Of a DNA stretch of 64,000 nucleotides, positions 1-7,738 are shown in pieces (position 1 is the first letter of the stretch; every line of letters starts with the position of its first letter). Made by a program: the position numbers and the translations under genes. Source of the DNA: Aliiglaciecola lipolytica (lineage in GTDB: Bacteria; Pseudomonadota; Gammaproteobacteria; Enterobacterales; Alteromonadaceae). The notes under the pieces were generated by a model. That model searched no databases and was not told the origin of the DNA. It was given only the letters and a program-made list of their open reading frames with translations. The stretch covers positions 104,444 through 168,443 of the forward strand of contig NZ_JAHKPT010000006.1 in assembly GCF_018860635.1 (NCBI RefSeq), in the 5' to 3' direction.

Positions 1-182
1 GTTCGCAGGTAACAATAAATGTATAATCTGATAAATGATTACCATCACTTTGCTTTATTCGTTTGGCAATCTTGTTAATAACAAGGAAGCTGGTTTAGGG
101 AGGCATGGTATCCATTATTATATTAGGTAACCGAATAGCACTTCAGCTTCGAACAATGCCGCACTGCCGAGCATTTGCCTAA

Positions 183-311
183 CACTCAAATAGACTTGCA
201 GGTATAGGTGCAAGCCGTCGTCGTTTGAAAAGTTAATCTAACGACACCTTTGCTAATTTGAAACGCCTTAGTCCGATACAATATCGAAATCAGGCCTTGA
301 TTGCCGCTTAG
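183..311 (+). pseudogene. Decayed transposase C-terminus (IS3 family, IS150-like)
   Basis: A reading frame ending at the TAG at 309-311 encodes the tail FANLKRLSPIQYRNQALIAA. It resembles the C-terminus of IS3-family (IS150 subgroup) OrfB transposases, which typically end in a LKGLSPVQYR-like motif. The same frame carries an in-frame TAA at 234-236, and upstream of about 180 no transposase similarity is visible, so this is a broken remnant. Four bases after the stop lies a sequence like an IS3-family terminal inverted repeat. The family call comes from remembered motifs, not a database search; that it is a non-functional remnant is fairly secure. Confidence 0.5.
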
Positions 312-315
312 AAAT

Positions 316-341
316 GAGTCCAACTTAATGGGGTCACTTCA
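316..341. repeat. Probable IS3-family right terminal inverted repeat
   Basis: Read on the minus strand this 26-bp stretch begins TGAAGTGACCCC and ends AAGTTGGACTC. That agrees with the general pattern of IS3/IS150-type ends (TG..CTG.CCCC...AAGTTGGAC). It sits just after the transposase-like stop, as expected for the right end of such an element. No matching left end is visible, so the remainder of the element lies outside the window or has been lost. Bases 1-182 and 342-420 hold nothing else I can recognise. Confidence 0.45.
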
Positions 342-420
342 AATTTGCTGGCCTTTTGCATTCTGGCAATTATCTTTGCATTCCTGCGTCTTGTTCTATG
401 CGGACTTGGCTAGATATCAT

Positions 421-834
421 TTATTTCAAGTTACTTTTAAACTTTTTAGCCAGCTCAATGAAGTTCGCTACTTCTTGAGGTTCAATATCTTTGAGCATAG
501 TCTCAAACACTTGTTTTTCGATTTTATTAAATTTGTCGATGAATTTTTTACCACGGCTAGATAACGATAAAATTTGACTACGACCATCATTTTCATTGCA
601 GCTTTTGATCACCAATTCCTGATTCACGAGTTCTTTAATCAAACGATTTATCTGTGCTTTATCGCGGACCATAAAGGTGGCCAACTTTTGTCCCGTGCAG
701 TCATCAATCTTTGAAATCACCTTTAATGACTTCAAATGCATGGGGGATAAGTCTGAATCTAATTGTTTAACCTGCTCAATAATAGTATTGCGCACAGTAT
801 GTAAAAGGCTAAAAAGCGCTTCATTTAATTCCAT
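421..834 (-). CDS. MarR-family transcriptional regulator
   Basis: A 137-residue protein of typical MarR size. The central part has the winged-helix layout: a helix-turn-helix around GQKLATFMVRDKAQINRLIKEL, a recognition/wing part with NENDGRSQ and a beta-wing ILSLSSRGKKF, flanked by dimerisation helices at both ends. MarR proteins are dimeric repressors or activators that bind short palindromes and often respond to phenolics, oxidants or metals. It is transcribed divergently from the DUF2798 and siderophore-interacting-protein genes and probably controls them through the inverted repeat in the shared 99-bp promoter region. The ligand is unknown. Confidence 0.85.
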   Translation of the reverse strand: MELNEALFSLLHTVRNTIIEQVKQLDSDLSPMHLKSLKVISKIDDCTGQKLATFMVRDKAQINRLIKELVNQELVIKSCNENDGRSQILSLSSRGKKFIDKFNKIEKQVFETMLKDIEPQEVANFIELAKKFKSNLK

Positions 835-869
835 TAGTTTTCCACCTGAATGTCATTGCCAACAACATA

Positions 870-884
870 GTTGACAATATCAAC
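870..884. promoter_or_regulatory. Candidate MarR operator (inverted repeat)
   Basis: GTTGA-CAATA-TCAAC is a perfect inverted repeat with a 5-bp spacer. It overlaps the -35 box of the divergent promoter and lies between the MarR gene and its probable targets. Position and symmetry fit an operator at which a dimeric MarR protein would block RNA polymerase. This is inferred, with no experimental support. Confidence 0.5.
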
Positions 885-899
885 CAAAATCAATATAGT
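871..899 (+). promoter_or_regulatory. Sigma70 promoter for the DUF2798-SIP pair
   Basis: TTGACA (871-876), a 17-bp spacer and TATAGT (894-899) form a near-consensus sigma70 promoter. Transcription would start near 906, about 28 bases before the ATG at 934. This places the promoter inside the longer TTG-initiated reading frame and supports the ATG as the true start. Confidence 0.7.
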
Positions 900-933
900 A
901 GACTTTATCAACTTTATTTTATTAGGTATAGAA

Positions 934-1389
934 ATGCAAATTAAGTTAAAAAATGTATTGGTGATTTTAACTATTGTCAGCACTTTAGTTGCTTCAATTA
1001 CCGCTATTATGACATACGCAAATTTACAGCCAACACAAAATTTTTTAGTCACATGGATTAATTCATTTATGTTTGCCATTGCAGTGATGCTACCTGCCGG
1101 TGGCGTTATTTTTTTAGCAATGAACAAATTGGTGGAGCAGTTTTTTTCAGCTCTTACGAATATACAAAAAAAGCTGTTACACGGGATTTTGATGGCCATA
1201 ACAATGGAGTCATTAATGGCTGTTATCACAACATTGCTCCATCATGATTATGTGACTTTCGCTCAGTACAGCAGCCTTATCATCACAAGCTTCTTATACG
1301 CACTGCCAGTAGGGCTAGCTTTCGCTTGCTTAATGGTATTTGTGATTCGTCCTAAACTTCAGCGTTTTTTAGCTGAATCATCTATTTAA
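934..1389 (+). CDS. DUF2798 membrane protein
   Basis: A 151-residue hydrophobic protein with four predicted membrane segments in two similar halves (about residues 8-75 and 85-150), matching the tandem DUF2798 arrangement as I remember the family. Function is unknown. A longer frame could start at TTG 871, but that TTG is the -35 box of a good promoter, so ATG 934 is chosen. The gene is followed after 25 bases by the siderophore-interacting protein, so the two are probably co-transcribed and controlled by the divergent MarR regulator. A link to metal or redox stress is possible from context only. Confidence 0.7.
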   Translation: MQIKLKNVLVILTIVSTLVASITAIMTYANLQPTQNFLVTWINSFMFAIAVMLPAGGVIFLAMNKLVEQFFSALTNIQKKLLHGILMAITMESLMAVITTLLHHDYVTFAQYSSLIITSFLYALPVGLAFACLMVFVIRPKLQRFLAESSI

Positions 1390-1414
1390 TTTTCAATTTA
1401 TAAAGGAGCAAACC

Positions 1415-2140
1415 ATGGGTCCAAGAATGCGTATGACAACAGTGAAATCGGTGATTGATTTGTCTCCCCACATGAGACGCATCGTGTTAGCTGGAGACGA
1501 ACTTGTAGATTTTCCTAACGATAAAAAAAGCGCGCATGTGAAAGCAATCTTTCCGAATCCCAATTCACCGCAAAAGATGCCTAAACTAGGTATGTATATC
1601 GGTTTTAAAAAATGGATGCGTTCCTATACTGTGCGTGACTTTGATAGCGTAAATTCTCAATTAACATTAGATTTTGCAGTCCATGATCACCAAGGTTTAG
1701 CCAGCAATTGGGCGGCTAATGCCAAGCCTGGTGATTATCTAGGGATTGCAGGGCCGGGAGACACAAAACATCCAGATTTAAATGCCGCTAATCATCTATT
1801 CTTTGGTGATATAACCGCCCTGCCCGCTATCGCTGGCACATTAGAACAATTGCCTAAGAACGCGCAAGGCAAGGCATGGATTCAAGTACCTGAATTATCA
1901 GATAAACAGGCGTTAGACGCCCCCGAAGGCATTAAAATTAACTGGTTTATTACCCCTGATAAGTTAACTAAAGACTTTTTATCAGCATTATCATCACAGC
2001 CTAGAGAGCTGCGCGACACTGCTATTTTTATCGCAGCAGAGGCTAGCATTGTCAGGCAATTGAAGGCTCATCTAAATGAACACTGTCAGTATGATAAAAA
2101 TAAGTTGTACGCTAGCGCCTATTGGAATCAGAAAAAATAG
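1415..2140 (+). CDS. Siderophore-interacting protein (FAD-binding, ViuB/YqjH-like)
   Basis: A 241-residue flavoprotein of the SIP family, cytoplasmic NAD(P)H-dependent ferric-siderophore reductases that release iron. The N-terminal FAD-binding barrel holds the flavin motif RSYTVR (residues 69-74), followed by the family-typical LDFAVHDHQGLASNWA segment and GD.TALPAI at the start of the NAD(P)H domain. A strong ribosome binding site (AAAGGAG) precedes the ATG. It follows the DUF2798 gene and is probably repressed by the divergent MarR protein. No siderophore receptor or biosynthesis gene is nearby, so the substrate is unknown. Confidence 0.85.
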   Translation: MGPRMRMTTVKSVIDLSPHMRRIVLAGDELVDFPNDKKSAHVKAIFPNPNSPQKMPKLGMYIGFKKWMRSYTVRDFDSVNSQLTLDFAVHDHQGLASNWAANAKPGDYLGIAGPGDTKHPDLNAANHLFFGDITALPAIAGTLEQLPKNAQGKAWIQVPELSDKQALDAPEGIKINWFITPDKLTKDFLSALSSQPRELRDTAIFIAAEASIVRQLKAHLNEHCQYDKNKLYASAYWNQKK

Positions 2141-2227
2141 TACGGTCTAGATTGGATTCTTTTACTAAAAATCTGGTGTAAAGTGTGGGGTAATTTCGAG
2201 ATTACAGTAACAGAATAGTATTTTTAG

Positions 2228-2797
2228 ATGGCTTTCGATACCCAAGCAATTAACAAACAACGTCAGAATCTAGCTGACTATGATGAAATCTGGCTATTCG
2301 GCTATGGCTCTCTCATATACAAGGTAGACTTTGATTATATAGCCAGTGAATATGCGTATATTAATGGATATGCGCGGCGTTTTTGGCAAGGAAGTCATGA
2401 TCACCGTGGCACACCTGAAAGCCCTGGAAGAGTACTCACACTAACTCCCGTTCAAGGGGAGCGATGTTTTGGTAGGGCCTTTAAAGTAAACCATGAAGTT
2501 TTTGAACATTTAGATCATCGCGAGAAAAATGGCTACCTGCGCCATGAAATCCCTATTCATTTATCAAATAACCGGATCGTAAATGGATTAATTTACATTG
2601 CTAGCCCTGATAATGCAGCCTATTTAGGTGAAGCGAGTATTGAATACATTGCAAAACAAATATTCAATTCATCTGGGCCCAGCGGATTAAATCGTGATTA
2701 TGTGTATGAACTCGAAGCCGCGCTAAAAGAGCATGATGAAGTTGACGAGCATGTATTCCAAATCAAATCTTTACTTAAAAGTTTGGAAAAATCATAG
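2228..2797 (+). CDS. chaC: ChaC-like gamma-glutamylcyclotransferase
   Basis: A 189-residue protein with the hallmark FGYGSLIYKVDFDY near residue 24 (substrate-binding YGSL loop) and DHREKNGY, which carries the catalytic glutamate of ChaC-type enzymes. The family degrades glutathione to 5-oxoproline and Cys-Gly in the cytosol. It stands alone on the plus strand, 87 bases after the SIP gene, with a weak ribosome binding site. The symbol follows the E. coli family name; glutathione specificity is inferred from the family. Confidence 0.8.
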   Translation: MAFDTQAINKQRQNLADYDEIWLFGYGSLIYKVDFDYIASEYAYINGYARRFWQGSHDHRGTPESPGRVLTLTPVQGERCFGRAFKVNHEVFEHLDHREKNGYLRHEIPIHLSNNRIVNGLIYIASPDNAAYLGEASIEYIAKQIFNSSGPSGLNRDYVYELEAALKEHDEVDEHVFQIKSLLKSLEKS

Positions 2798-2827
2798 AAT
2801 AAATCGAAGTTTAATAACCAAGACAAT

Positions 2828-3031
2828 TTAGTAACGCCTACACGTATAAAGCACATCTTGAGGTTTGTTTTTATCCGGCGGGTTTTCGATAAACTCAATG
2901 GAGCCGAGTTTTGCTACTTTCGCCTACATTTCAGGTTGAATATCACCAGATAAAACAATAACGAAAACTCCGTTGCACTATTTGCGTCCTATAGTTGAAT
3001 TATCACAAATTAACACAGCAAAGTTCAGCAC
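2828..3031 (-). pseudogene. Decayed response-regulator receiver (REC) gene
   Basis: On the minus strand a 68-codon frame starts at GTG 3031 after an AGTGAG-like ribosome binding site and reads VLNFAVLICDNSTIGRK, then a TAG. After two more residues (CN) come GVFVIVLSGDIQPEM, a second TAG, and AKVAKLGSIEFIENPPDKNK. These match the first strand and acidic pocket (LICDDS) and the later VIVLSGD...GAIEFI.KP part of CheY-like receiver domains. About 55 residues in between, including the phospho-acceptor region, are missing. Two stops plus an internal deletion make this a pseudogene. It fills the 298-bp gap before aceK. Confidence 0.75.
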
Positions 3032-3107
3032 CTCACTTTTTTACTTATTATTAGATAGTTTTGTGTTTCAATAACACTTTAATCAAATTTATACTGTGAC
3101 AGAAGCT

Positions 3108-4814
3108 ATGCCAAGCATTCAAGAAAAAGTGGCCTATCAGATACTTTATGGTTTTGAAAAAAACTACCGTTGGTTTTGTAGAATCACCTCTGGGGCAAAA
3201 CAACGTTTCGAGCAAGCTCAATGGCAAGCCACCCAGCTTGCGGTAAAAGAACGCATATCTATTTATGAACAAAGTTTAGCTGATACTATTTCTGAGCTTT
3301 ATGCATTGATTAACCCACGCCAACAGACCCATCTATTCTGGCATCAAGTTAAAAACCTTTTCGCCCTTCAATTAGAGCAACATCCCCAATATGAATTGGC
3401 CGAAACCTTTTATAATTCGGTGATCGGTAGACTGTATAAACACAATAAAATTGATGAAGAGATTATGTTCGTCTTGCCTAGTCGATGTTATATCCCTGGG
3501 CAAGATAAACATAAAGTAGTCAATAGCTTTGATACTAGCGGCACTGTCGGCTCGATGATGGAAGCGATTTTAGCCATGTACCGATTTTCTATTCCCTATG
3601 AAAATAAACAAAGTGATATCGAGCAACTTGATCAAGCACTTAGAGCACGGTTAGACAAAGCTCAACTGGCCTCGGTACATACGGTAGAGATATTAAAGCC
3701 GGTGTTTTTTCGCGGAAAGGCCGCTTATTTGATCGGTCGAATTTGTATGCCCGATGAAACCCTTCCCTTCGTTATCGCTTTATTGATCAATGAGAAAAAT
3801 GAACTTCAGATAGATGCTTTGCTAACCAGTAATAAAGACTTGAGCGTCATCTTTGGTTTTGCCCGCGCCTACTTTATGGCAGATACCTTGTATCCAGCTG
3901 AAATAGTAGCTTTTCTACAAGAGTTAATGCCTAACAAAAAGAATTTCGAACTGTATATGTCAATTGGTCATTATAAACACGGTAAAACCGTCTTTTATCG
4001 CAATTTTCTACAGCACTTAGAGAATACCGACGACCAATTTAGCATTGCCCCTGGGATTCGCGGATTAGTAATGGCAGTGTTCCATTTACCGTCTTACGGA
4101 GTAGTCTTTAAAATTATAAAAGATGAATTTCCAGAGAGTAAGAGAGTCACTCGCGAGCAAGTCAGAGAATGCTATCGTTTGGTCAAAACCACAGATCGTG
4201 TAGGACGCATGGCAGATACCCATGAATACGTTAACTTCCGACTGCCGAAACACCGAATGGAGCCAGCTTTACTAGAAGAGTTGCAAGCCGTTGCAGGTAA
4301 AAATATAGAAATTAAGGAAGACGAAGTTATCATCAAACACGTCTACATAGAACGTAAGATGACTCCTTTAAATATTTTTTTGCAAACTGAAACCGATGAA
4401 ACAAAAATTTACAATGCTATCAATGATTTGGGATTGTGCATTAAACAAATCGCCGCCGCCAATATATTTCCTGGCGATATGTTGCATAAGAACTTTGGGG
4501 TTACCCGTCATGGCCGCGTGATTTTCTATGATTACGATGAAATTTGTTTGATGAATCAACGTACGTTTAGAGAACTTCCTAAATCAGACGACCCTTTTGC
4601 GATGGACACACTGTCAGTTTCTCCAGAAGATGTTTTTCCAGAACAATTTGAACATTTCATTGTCGGAAAACGCCACTTAAAAGATCTCCTTAAAAAATTA
4701 CATCCAGACTTGATGACTGCAAAATATTGGATTGAAGCACAAAACAAAGCTGCAACAGGGACAGTGCAACATTTTACGCCCTATAGCTCAGAATTGCGTT
4801 TCAAACGCCAGTAA
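3108..4814 (+). CDS. aceK: Isocitrate dehydrogenase kinase/phosphatase AceK
   Basis: A roughly 568-residue protein like AceK over its whole length, beginning MPSIQEKVAYQIL and continuing TSGAKQRFEQAQW as in E. coli AceK. AceK phosphorylates and dephosphorylates isocitrate dehydrogenase to divert isocitrate into the glyoxylate shunt. The nucleotide-binding APGIRGLVMAVF loop and the kinase catalytic stretch ending FYDYDEICLM are present. ATG 3108 is preferred by alignment to E. coli; a GTG at 3096 in frame would add four residues. Unlike enterobacteria, aceB and aceA are not adjacent. Confidence 0.92.
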   Translation: MPSIQEKVAYQILYGFEKNYRWFCRITSGAKQRFEQAQWQATQLAVKERISIYEQSLADTISELYALINPRQQTHLFWHQVKNLFALQLEQHPQYELAETFYNSVIGRLYKHNKIDEEIMFVLPSRCYIPGQDKHKVVNSFDTSGTVGSMMEAILAMYRFSIPYENKQSDIEQLDQALRARLDKAQLASVHTVEILKPVFFRGKAAYLIGRICMPDETLPFVIALLINEKNELQIDALLTSNKDLSVIFGFARAYFMADTLYPAEIVAFLQELMPNKKNFELYMSIGHYKHGKTVFYRNFLQHLENTDDQFSIAPGIRGLVMAVFHLPSYGVVFKIIKDEFPESKRVTREQVRECYRLVKTTDRVGRMADTHEYVNFRLPKHRMEPALLEELQAVAGKNIEIKEDEVIIKHVYIERKMTPLNIFLQTETDETKIYNAINDLGLCIKQIAAANIFPGDMLHKNFGVTRHGRVIFYDYDEICLMNQRTFRELPKSDDPFAMDTLSVSPEDVFPEQFEHFIVGKRHLKDLLKKLHPDLMTAKYWIEAQNKAATGTVQHFTPYSSELRFKRQ

Positions 4815-4836
4815 ACCGCAAGGGAATATAGCCTCA

Positions 4837-5811
4837 GTGATTGCTAGCAAATTAACTCAAGAGCTTGGAATCCAGCTCCCCTCTGCAGAACAGCAGCTTA
4901 GGTTAAACTGGAAAAATGATCATGGAGTCGAAGTTTGGATTAAACGGGATGATTTAATCCACCCAATTATTTCGGGTAATAAATGGCGCAAGCTCAGCCA
5001 AACATTGTTCAGTGCTGCGCATTCACCACCAGCTAAAATTATCAGTTTTGGAGGTGGCCATTCTAATCATTTACATGCTTTAGGTTTTTGCTGCCAAAAG
5101 TTAAATATCCCTTTGTTAGCCGTTATCAGAGGGGATTATTCACAAAATATGACGCCCATGCTCAACGACCTTGAACGCTGGGGTGCACAATTGGAGTGGG
5201 TCAACAAAATCACCTATGCGAAGCGCACCGACAATACTTACCTTGAAGTCCTGCGCCAAAACCATCCCAATTCATTGATAATTCCAGAAGGTGGTTCACA
5301 ACACCAAGCCTTGAGCGGCGTTGCGTCTATCGTTACAGAATTGACACAAGAATTTGATCTGATAGTTGCGCCGGTTGCCAGTGGTGGCACTATGGCAGGG
5401 TTAATCCAAGCAACTCAAAACAGCAAAACCAGGGTGTTAGGCATAGGTGTGTTAAAAGGACATGACTATTTACACGAATTAGTGAACCAGTTTTTGCCGA
5501 ATGAGAGTAAGAAACAATTGAATGGCCAAAAAGCATCGACAGATTGGCAACTTAATTCCGATTTTCACTTTGGTGGCTATGCCAAAAAGACGCCAGAACT
5601 AATCGCTTTTTGTGAGCAATTTGAACAAGATAATAATATCCCAATCGAACCCATTTATTCAGGTAAGTTATTTTGGGGATTACGCCAATTGGTAGAGAGC
5701 AACCATTTTCCTGCAGGATCTAAAATCCTCGCTCTGCACACCGGCGGACTTCAAGGGAAACGAGCTCTACCGAATATTATGACAAAAAGGAATAAGCATG
5801 CAGTGGACTGA
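4837..5811 (+). CDS. D-cysteine desulfhydrase / ACC deaminase-like PLP enzyme
   Basis: A 324-residue fold-type II PLP enzyme of the COG2515 family. The PLP lysine lies in IKRDDLIHPIISGNKWRKL, followed by GGGHSNH and the phosphate-binding VASGGTMAG loop, and near the end LHTGGLQG. Family members break down D-cysteine to pyruvate, sulfide and ammonia, or deaminate aminocyclopropane carboxylate; the sequence does not settle the substrate. GTG 4837 is chosen because an AAGGGA ribosome binding site sits upstream; the frame extends back into aceK to a TTG at 4732. It overlaps pnuC by 14 bases. Confidence 0.75.
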   Translation: MIASKLTQELGIQLPSAEQQLRLNWKNDHGVEVWIKRDDLIHPIISGNKWRKLSQTLFSAAHSPPAKIISFGGGHSNHLHALGFCCQKLNIPLLAVIRGDYSQNMTPMLNDLERWGAQLEWVNKITYAKRTDNTYLEVLRQNHPNSLIIPEGGSQHQALSGVASIVTELTQEFDLIVAPVASGGTMAGLIQATQNSKTRVLGIGVLKGHDYLHELVNQFLPNESKKQLNGQKASTDWQLNSDFHFGGYAKKTPELIAFCEQFEQDNNIPIEPIYSGKLFWGLRQLVESNHFPAGSKILALHTGGLQGKRALPNIMTKRNKHAVD

Positions 5812-6409
5812 ATGGCTAGCGGGTTTTGCAGGCGCGTCACCGATTGAGTGGATAGCGACCGTCAGCGGTTTTTTATGCGTCTTTCTGATCATAAAACGCA
5901 GTATTTGGTGTTTTTTCTTCGGCCTGATTCAGGTTAGTTTGTACAGTTATATTTTTTACGATGTAAAACTGTACTCCGACATGATCCTGCATCTCATCTA
6001 TGTTGGCTTTCAAATATATGGATATTGGATTTGGTCTAAAAATTTAGATGACGGCGGTCATGTGATTGTCGATCATGGAAGCCAAAGATACTATTTGCAA
6101 ATCGCGACATTGGCGATTATTGCAACGCTGTTATGGGGATGGGTTATGGCCAACAATACCGATGCGAGCCTACCTTACTTTGATGCATTTACCACCTGTG
6201 TAAGTTTAGTTGCTCAATGGTTGATGTCCCATAAAAAGCTGTATAACTGGAGTTTTTGGATTGTGGTTGATGTGGTTGCCATTTGGGTTTATTGGCAGAA
6301 AGATTTGTATCCAACATCCGTACTTTATTTATGTTTCTTAGTGATGGCTTGTATCGGCCAATATCAATGGTGGCGGATTTACCACAAAAATACCTCACAG
6401 GTTGCATAA
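5798..6409 (+). CDS. pnuC: Nicotinamide riboside transporter PnuC
   Basis: A 203-residue inner-membrane protein with about seven membrane segments and the PnuC features SLYSYIFYDVKLYSDMILH and a WxxW-type pattern (YGYWIWSKN). PnuC facilitates uptake of nicotinamide riboside for NAD synthesis. It overlaps the preceding PLP-enzyme gene by 14 bases, so the two are probably translated from one transcript. No nadR-type kinase gene is seen in the window. Confidence 0.85.
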   Translation: MQWTEWLAGFAGASPIEWIATVSGFLCVFLIIKRSIWCFFFGLIQVSLYSYIFYDVKLYSDMILHLIYVGFQIYGYWIWSKNLDDGGHVIVDHGSQRYYLQIATLAIIATLLWGWVMANNTDASLPYFDAFTTCVSLVAQWLMSHKKLYNWSFWIVVDVVAIWVYWQKDLYPTSVLYLCFLVMACIGQYQWWRIYHKNTSQVA

Positions 6410-6521
6410 GCTACTTGGATTACATCAATAAAGTGTCTATATTTTTGCATTCGCCTATTGCGTCTTTAGCTAGCAATGTTAGCATGCGCAAAATTTTCAG
6501 CTTGGATAAAAGGAAGCTAAT

Positions 6522-7724
6522 ATGTCTCGTGTTTTGATCATCGGTGCTGGCGGCGTTGCTGCAGTAACCATAAAAAAATGTGCCCGTATGCCAGAGCATT
6601 TCGATGAAATCTATTTGGCCAGCAGAACCGTGTCCAAATGCGAAGCTTTACAAGCTGAAGTGGGCGCAGACCGTGTGAAAGCAGTTTATGCTGTTGATGC
6701 TGATAATGCCGCAGAAGTTGAAGCTTTGATCAACAAAGTTAAACCTGATTTGCTTATCAACCTAGCCCTACCTTATCAAGACCTGCCGATTATGGATGCC
6801 TGTCTTGCTACCGGAACAAACTACTTAGATACTGCCAACTACGAGCCTAAAGATGAAGCTAAATTTGAGTATTCATGGCAGTGGGCGTATCAAGATCGAT
6901 TTAAAGATAAAGGCATCATGGCGCTTTTAGGTAGTGGCTTCGATCCTGGTGTGACTAACGTTTATACCGCTTACGCTGCTAAACATTATTTTGATGAAAT
7001 TCATTATCTGGATATTGTCGATTGTAATGGCGGCGACCATGGTCAAGCCTTTGCAACTAACTTCAACCCAGAAATCAATATTCGCGAAATAACTCAACGA
7101 GGACGTTTTTGGGAAAATGGCCAATGGAAAGAAACAGATCCATTAAGTGTCAGAGAAGACCTTGATTACCAAAATATTGGGGTTAGAGCCTCTTATTTAA
7201 TGTTCCACGAAGAATTGGAATCTATTGTAAAACATTTTCCAACCTTGAAACGTGCACGTTTCTGGATGACATTTGGTGATGCTTACTTAAACCACTTGAA
7301 CGTGCTTGAAGGTATAGGCATGACAAGCATTGAGCCAATTGACTTCCAAGGCCAAAAAATTGTGCCTCTTGAATTCTTAAAAGCTGTATTGCCAAACCCA
7401 GGTTCACTTGCCGAAGGTTATACCGGTATGACCTGCATAGGCACATACATCACAGGTATTAAAGACGGTAAAGAAAAAACCATCTTTATCTACAACAACT
7501 GTGACCACGCAGCCTGTTTTGAAGAGGTTGGCGCACAAGCCGTTTCTTACACAACAGGTGTGCCAGCGATGATTGGTGCAGCGCTTATGTTAAACGGTAC
7601 TTGGAAAGGTGAAGGTGTTTGGAATATGGAACAATTTGATCCAGACCCGTTCATGGACATGCTTAATCAACATGGGCTACCTTGGCACGTGATTGAGTGC
7701 GAACAAAGTCCTTTTAAACGCTAA
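6522..7724 (+). CDS. Carboxynorspermidine dehydrogenase (saccharopine dehydrogenase family)
   Basis: A 400-residue member of the saccharopine dehydrogenase-like family with an N-terminal Rossmann motif (VLIIGAGGVAA) and the family segments GSGFDPGVTNVY and DIVDCNGGDHG. With NADPH it couples aspartate semialdehyde and diaminopropane or putrescine to carboxynorspermidine or carboxyspermidine. Its identity is backed by the next gene, the matching decarboxylase, 14 bases downstream. Together they form the alternative polyamine route known from Vibrio. An AGGAAG ribosome binding site precedes the ATG. Confidence 0.88.
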   Translation: MSRVLIIGAGGVAAVTIKKCARMPEHFDEIYLASRTVSKCEALQAEVGADRVKAVYAVDADNAAEVEALINKVKPDLLINLALPYQDLPIMDACLATGTNYLDTANYEPKDEAKFEYSWQWAYQDRFKDKGIMALLGSGFDPGVTNVYTAYAAKHYFDEIHYLDIVDCNGGDHGQAFATNFNPEINIREITQRGRFWENGQWKETDPLSVREDLDYQNIGVRASYLMFHEELESIVKHFPTLKRARFWMTFGDAYLNHLNVLEGIGMTSIEPIDFQGQKIVPLEFLKAVLPNPGSLAEGYTGMTCIGTYITGIKDGKEKTIFIYNNCDHAACFEEVGAQAVSYTTGVPAMIGAALMLNGTWKGEGVWNMEQFDPDPFMDMLNQHGLPWHVIECEQSPFKR

Positions 7725-7738
7725 TTGGGAGCAAAACC

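Noticed and set aside
301..564. 87-residue reading frame on the plus strand
   Set aside because: It starts in the IS remnant and then runs antisense through the MarR gene; no family resemblance.
834..1229. 131-residue minus-strand frame
   Set aside because: Antisense to the DUF2798 gene and its promoter; the plus-strand frame is clearly the coding one.
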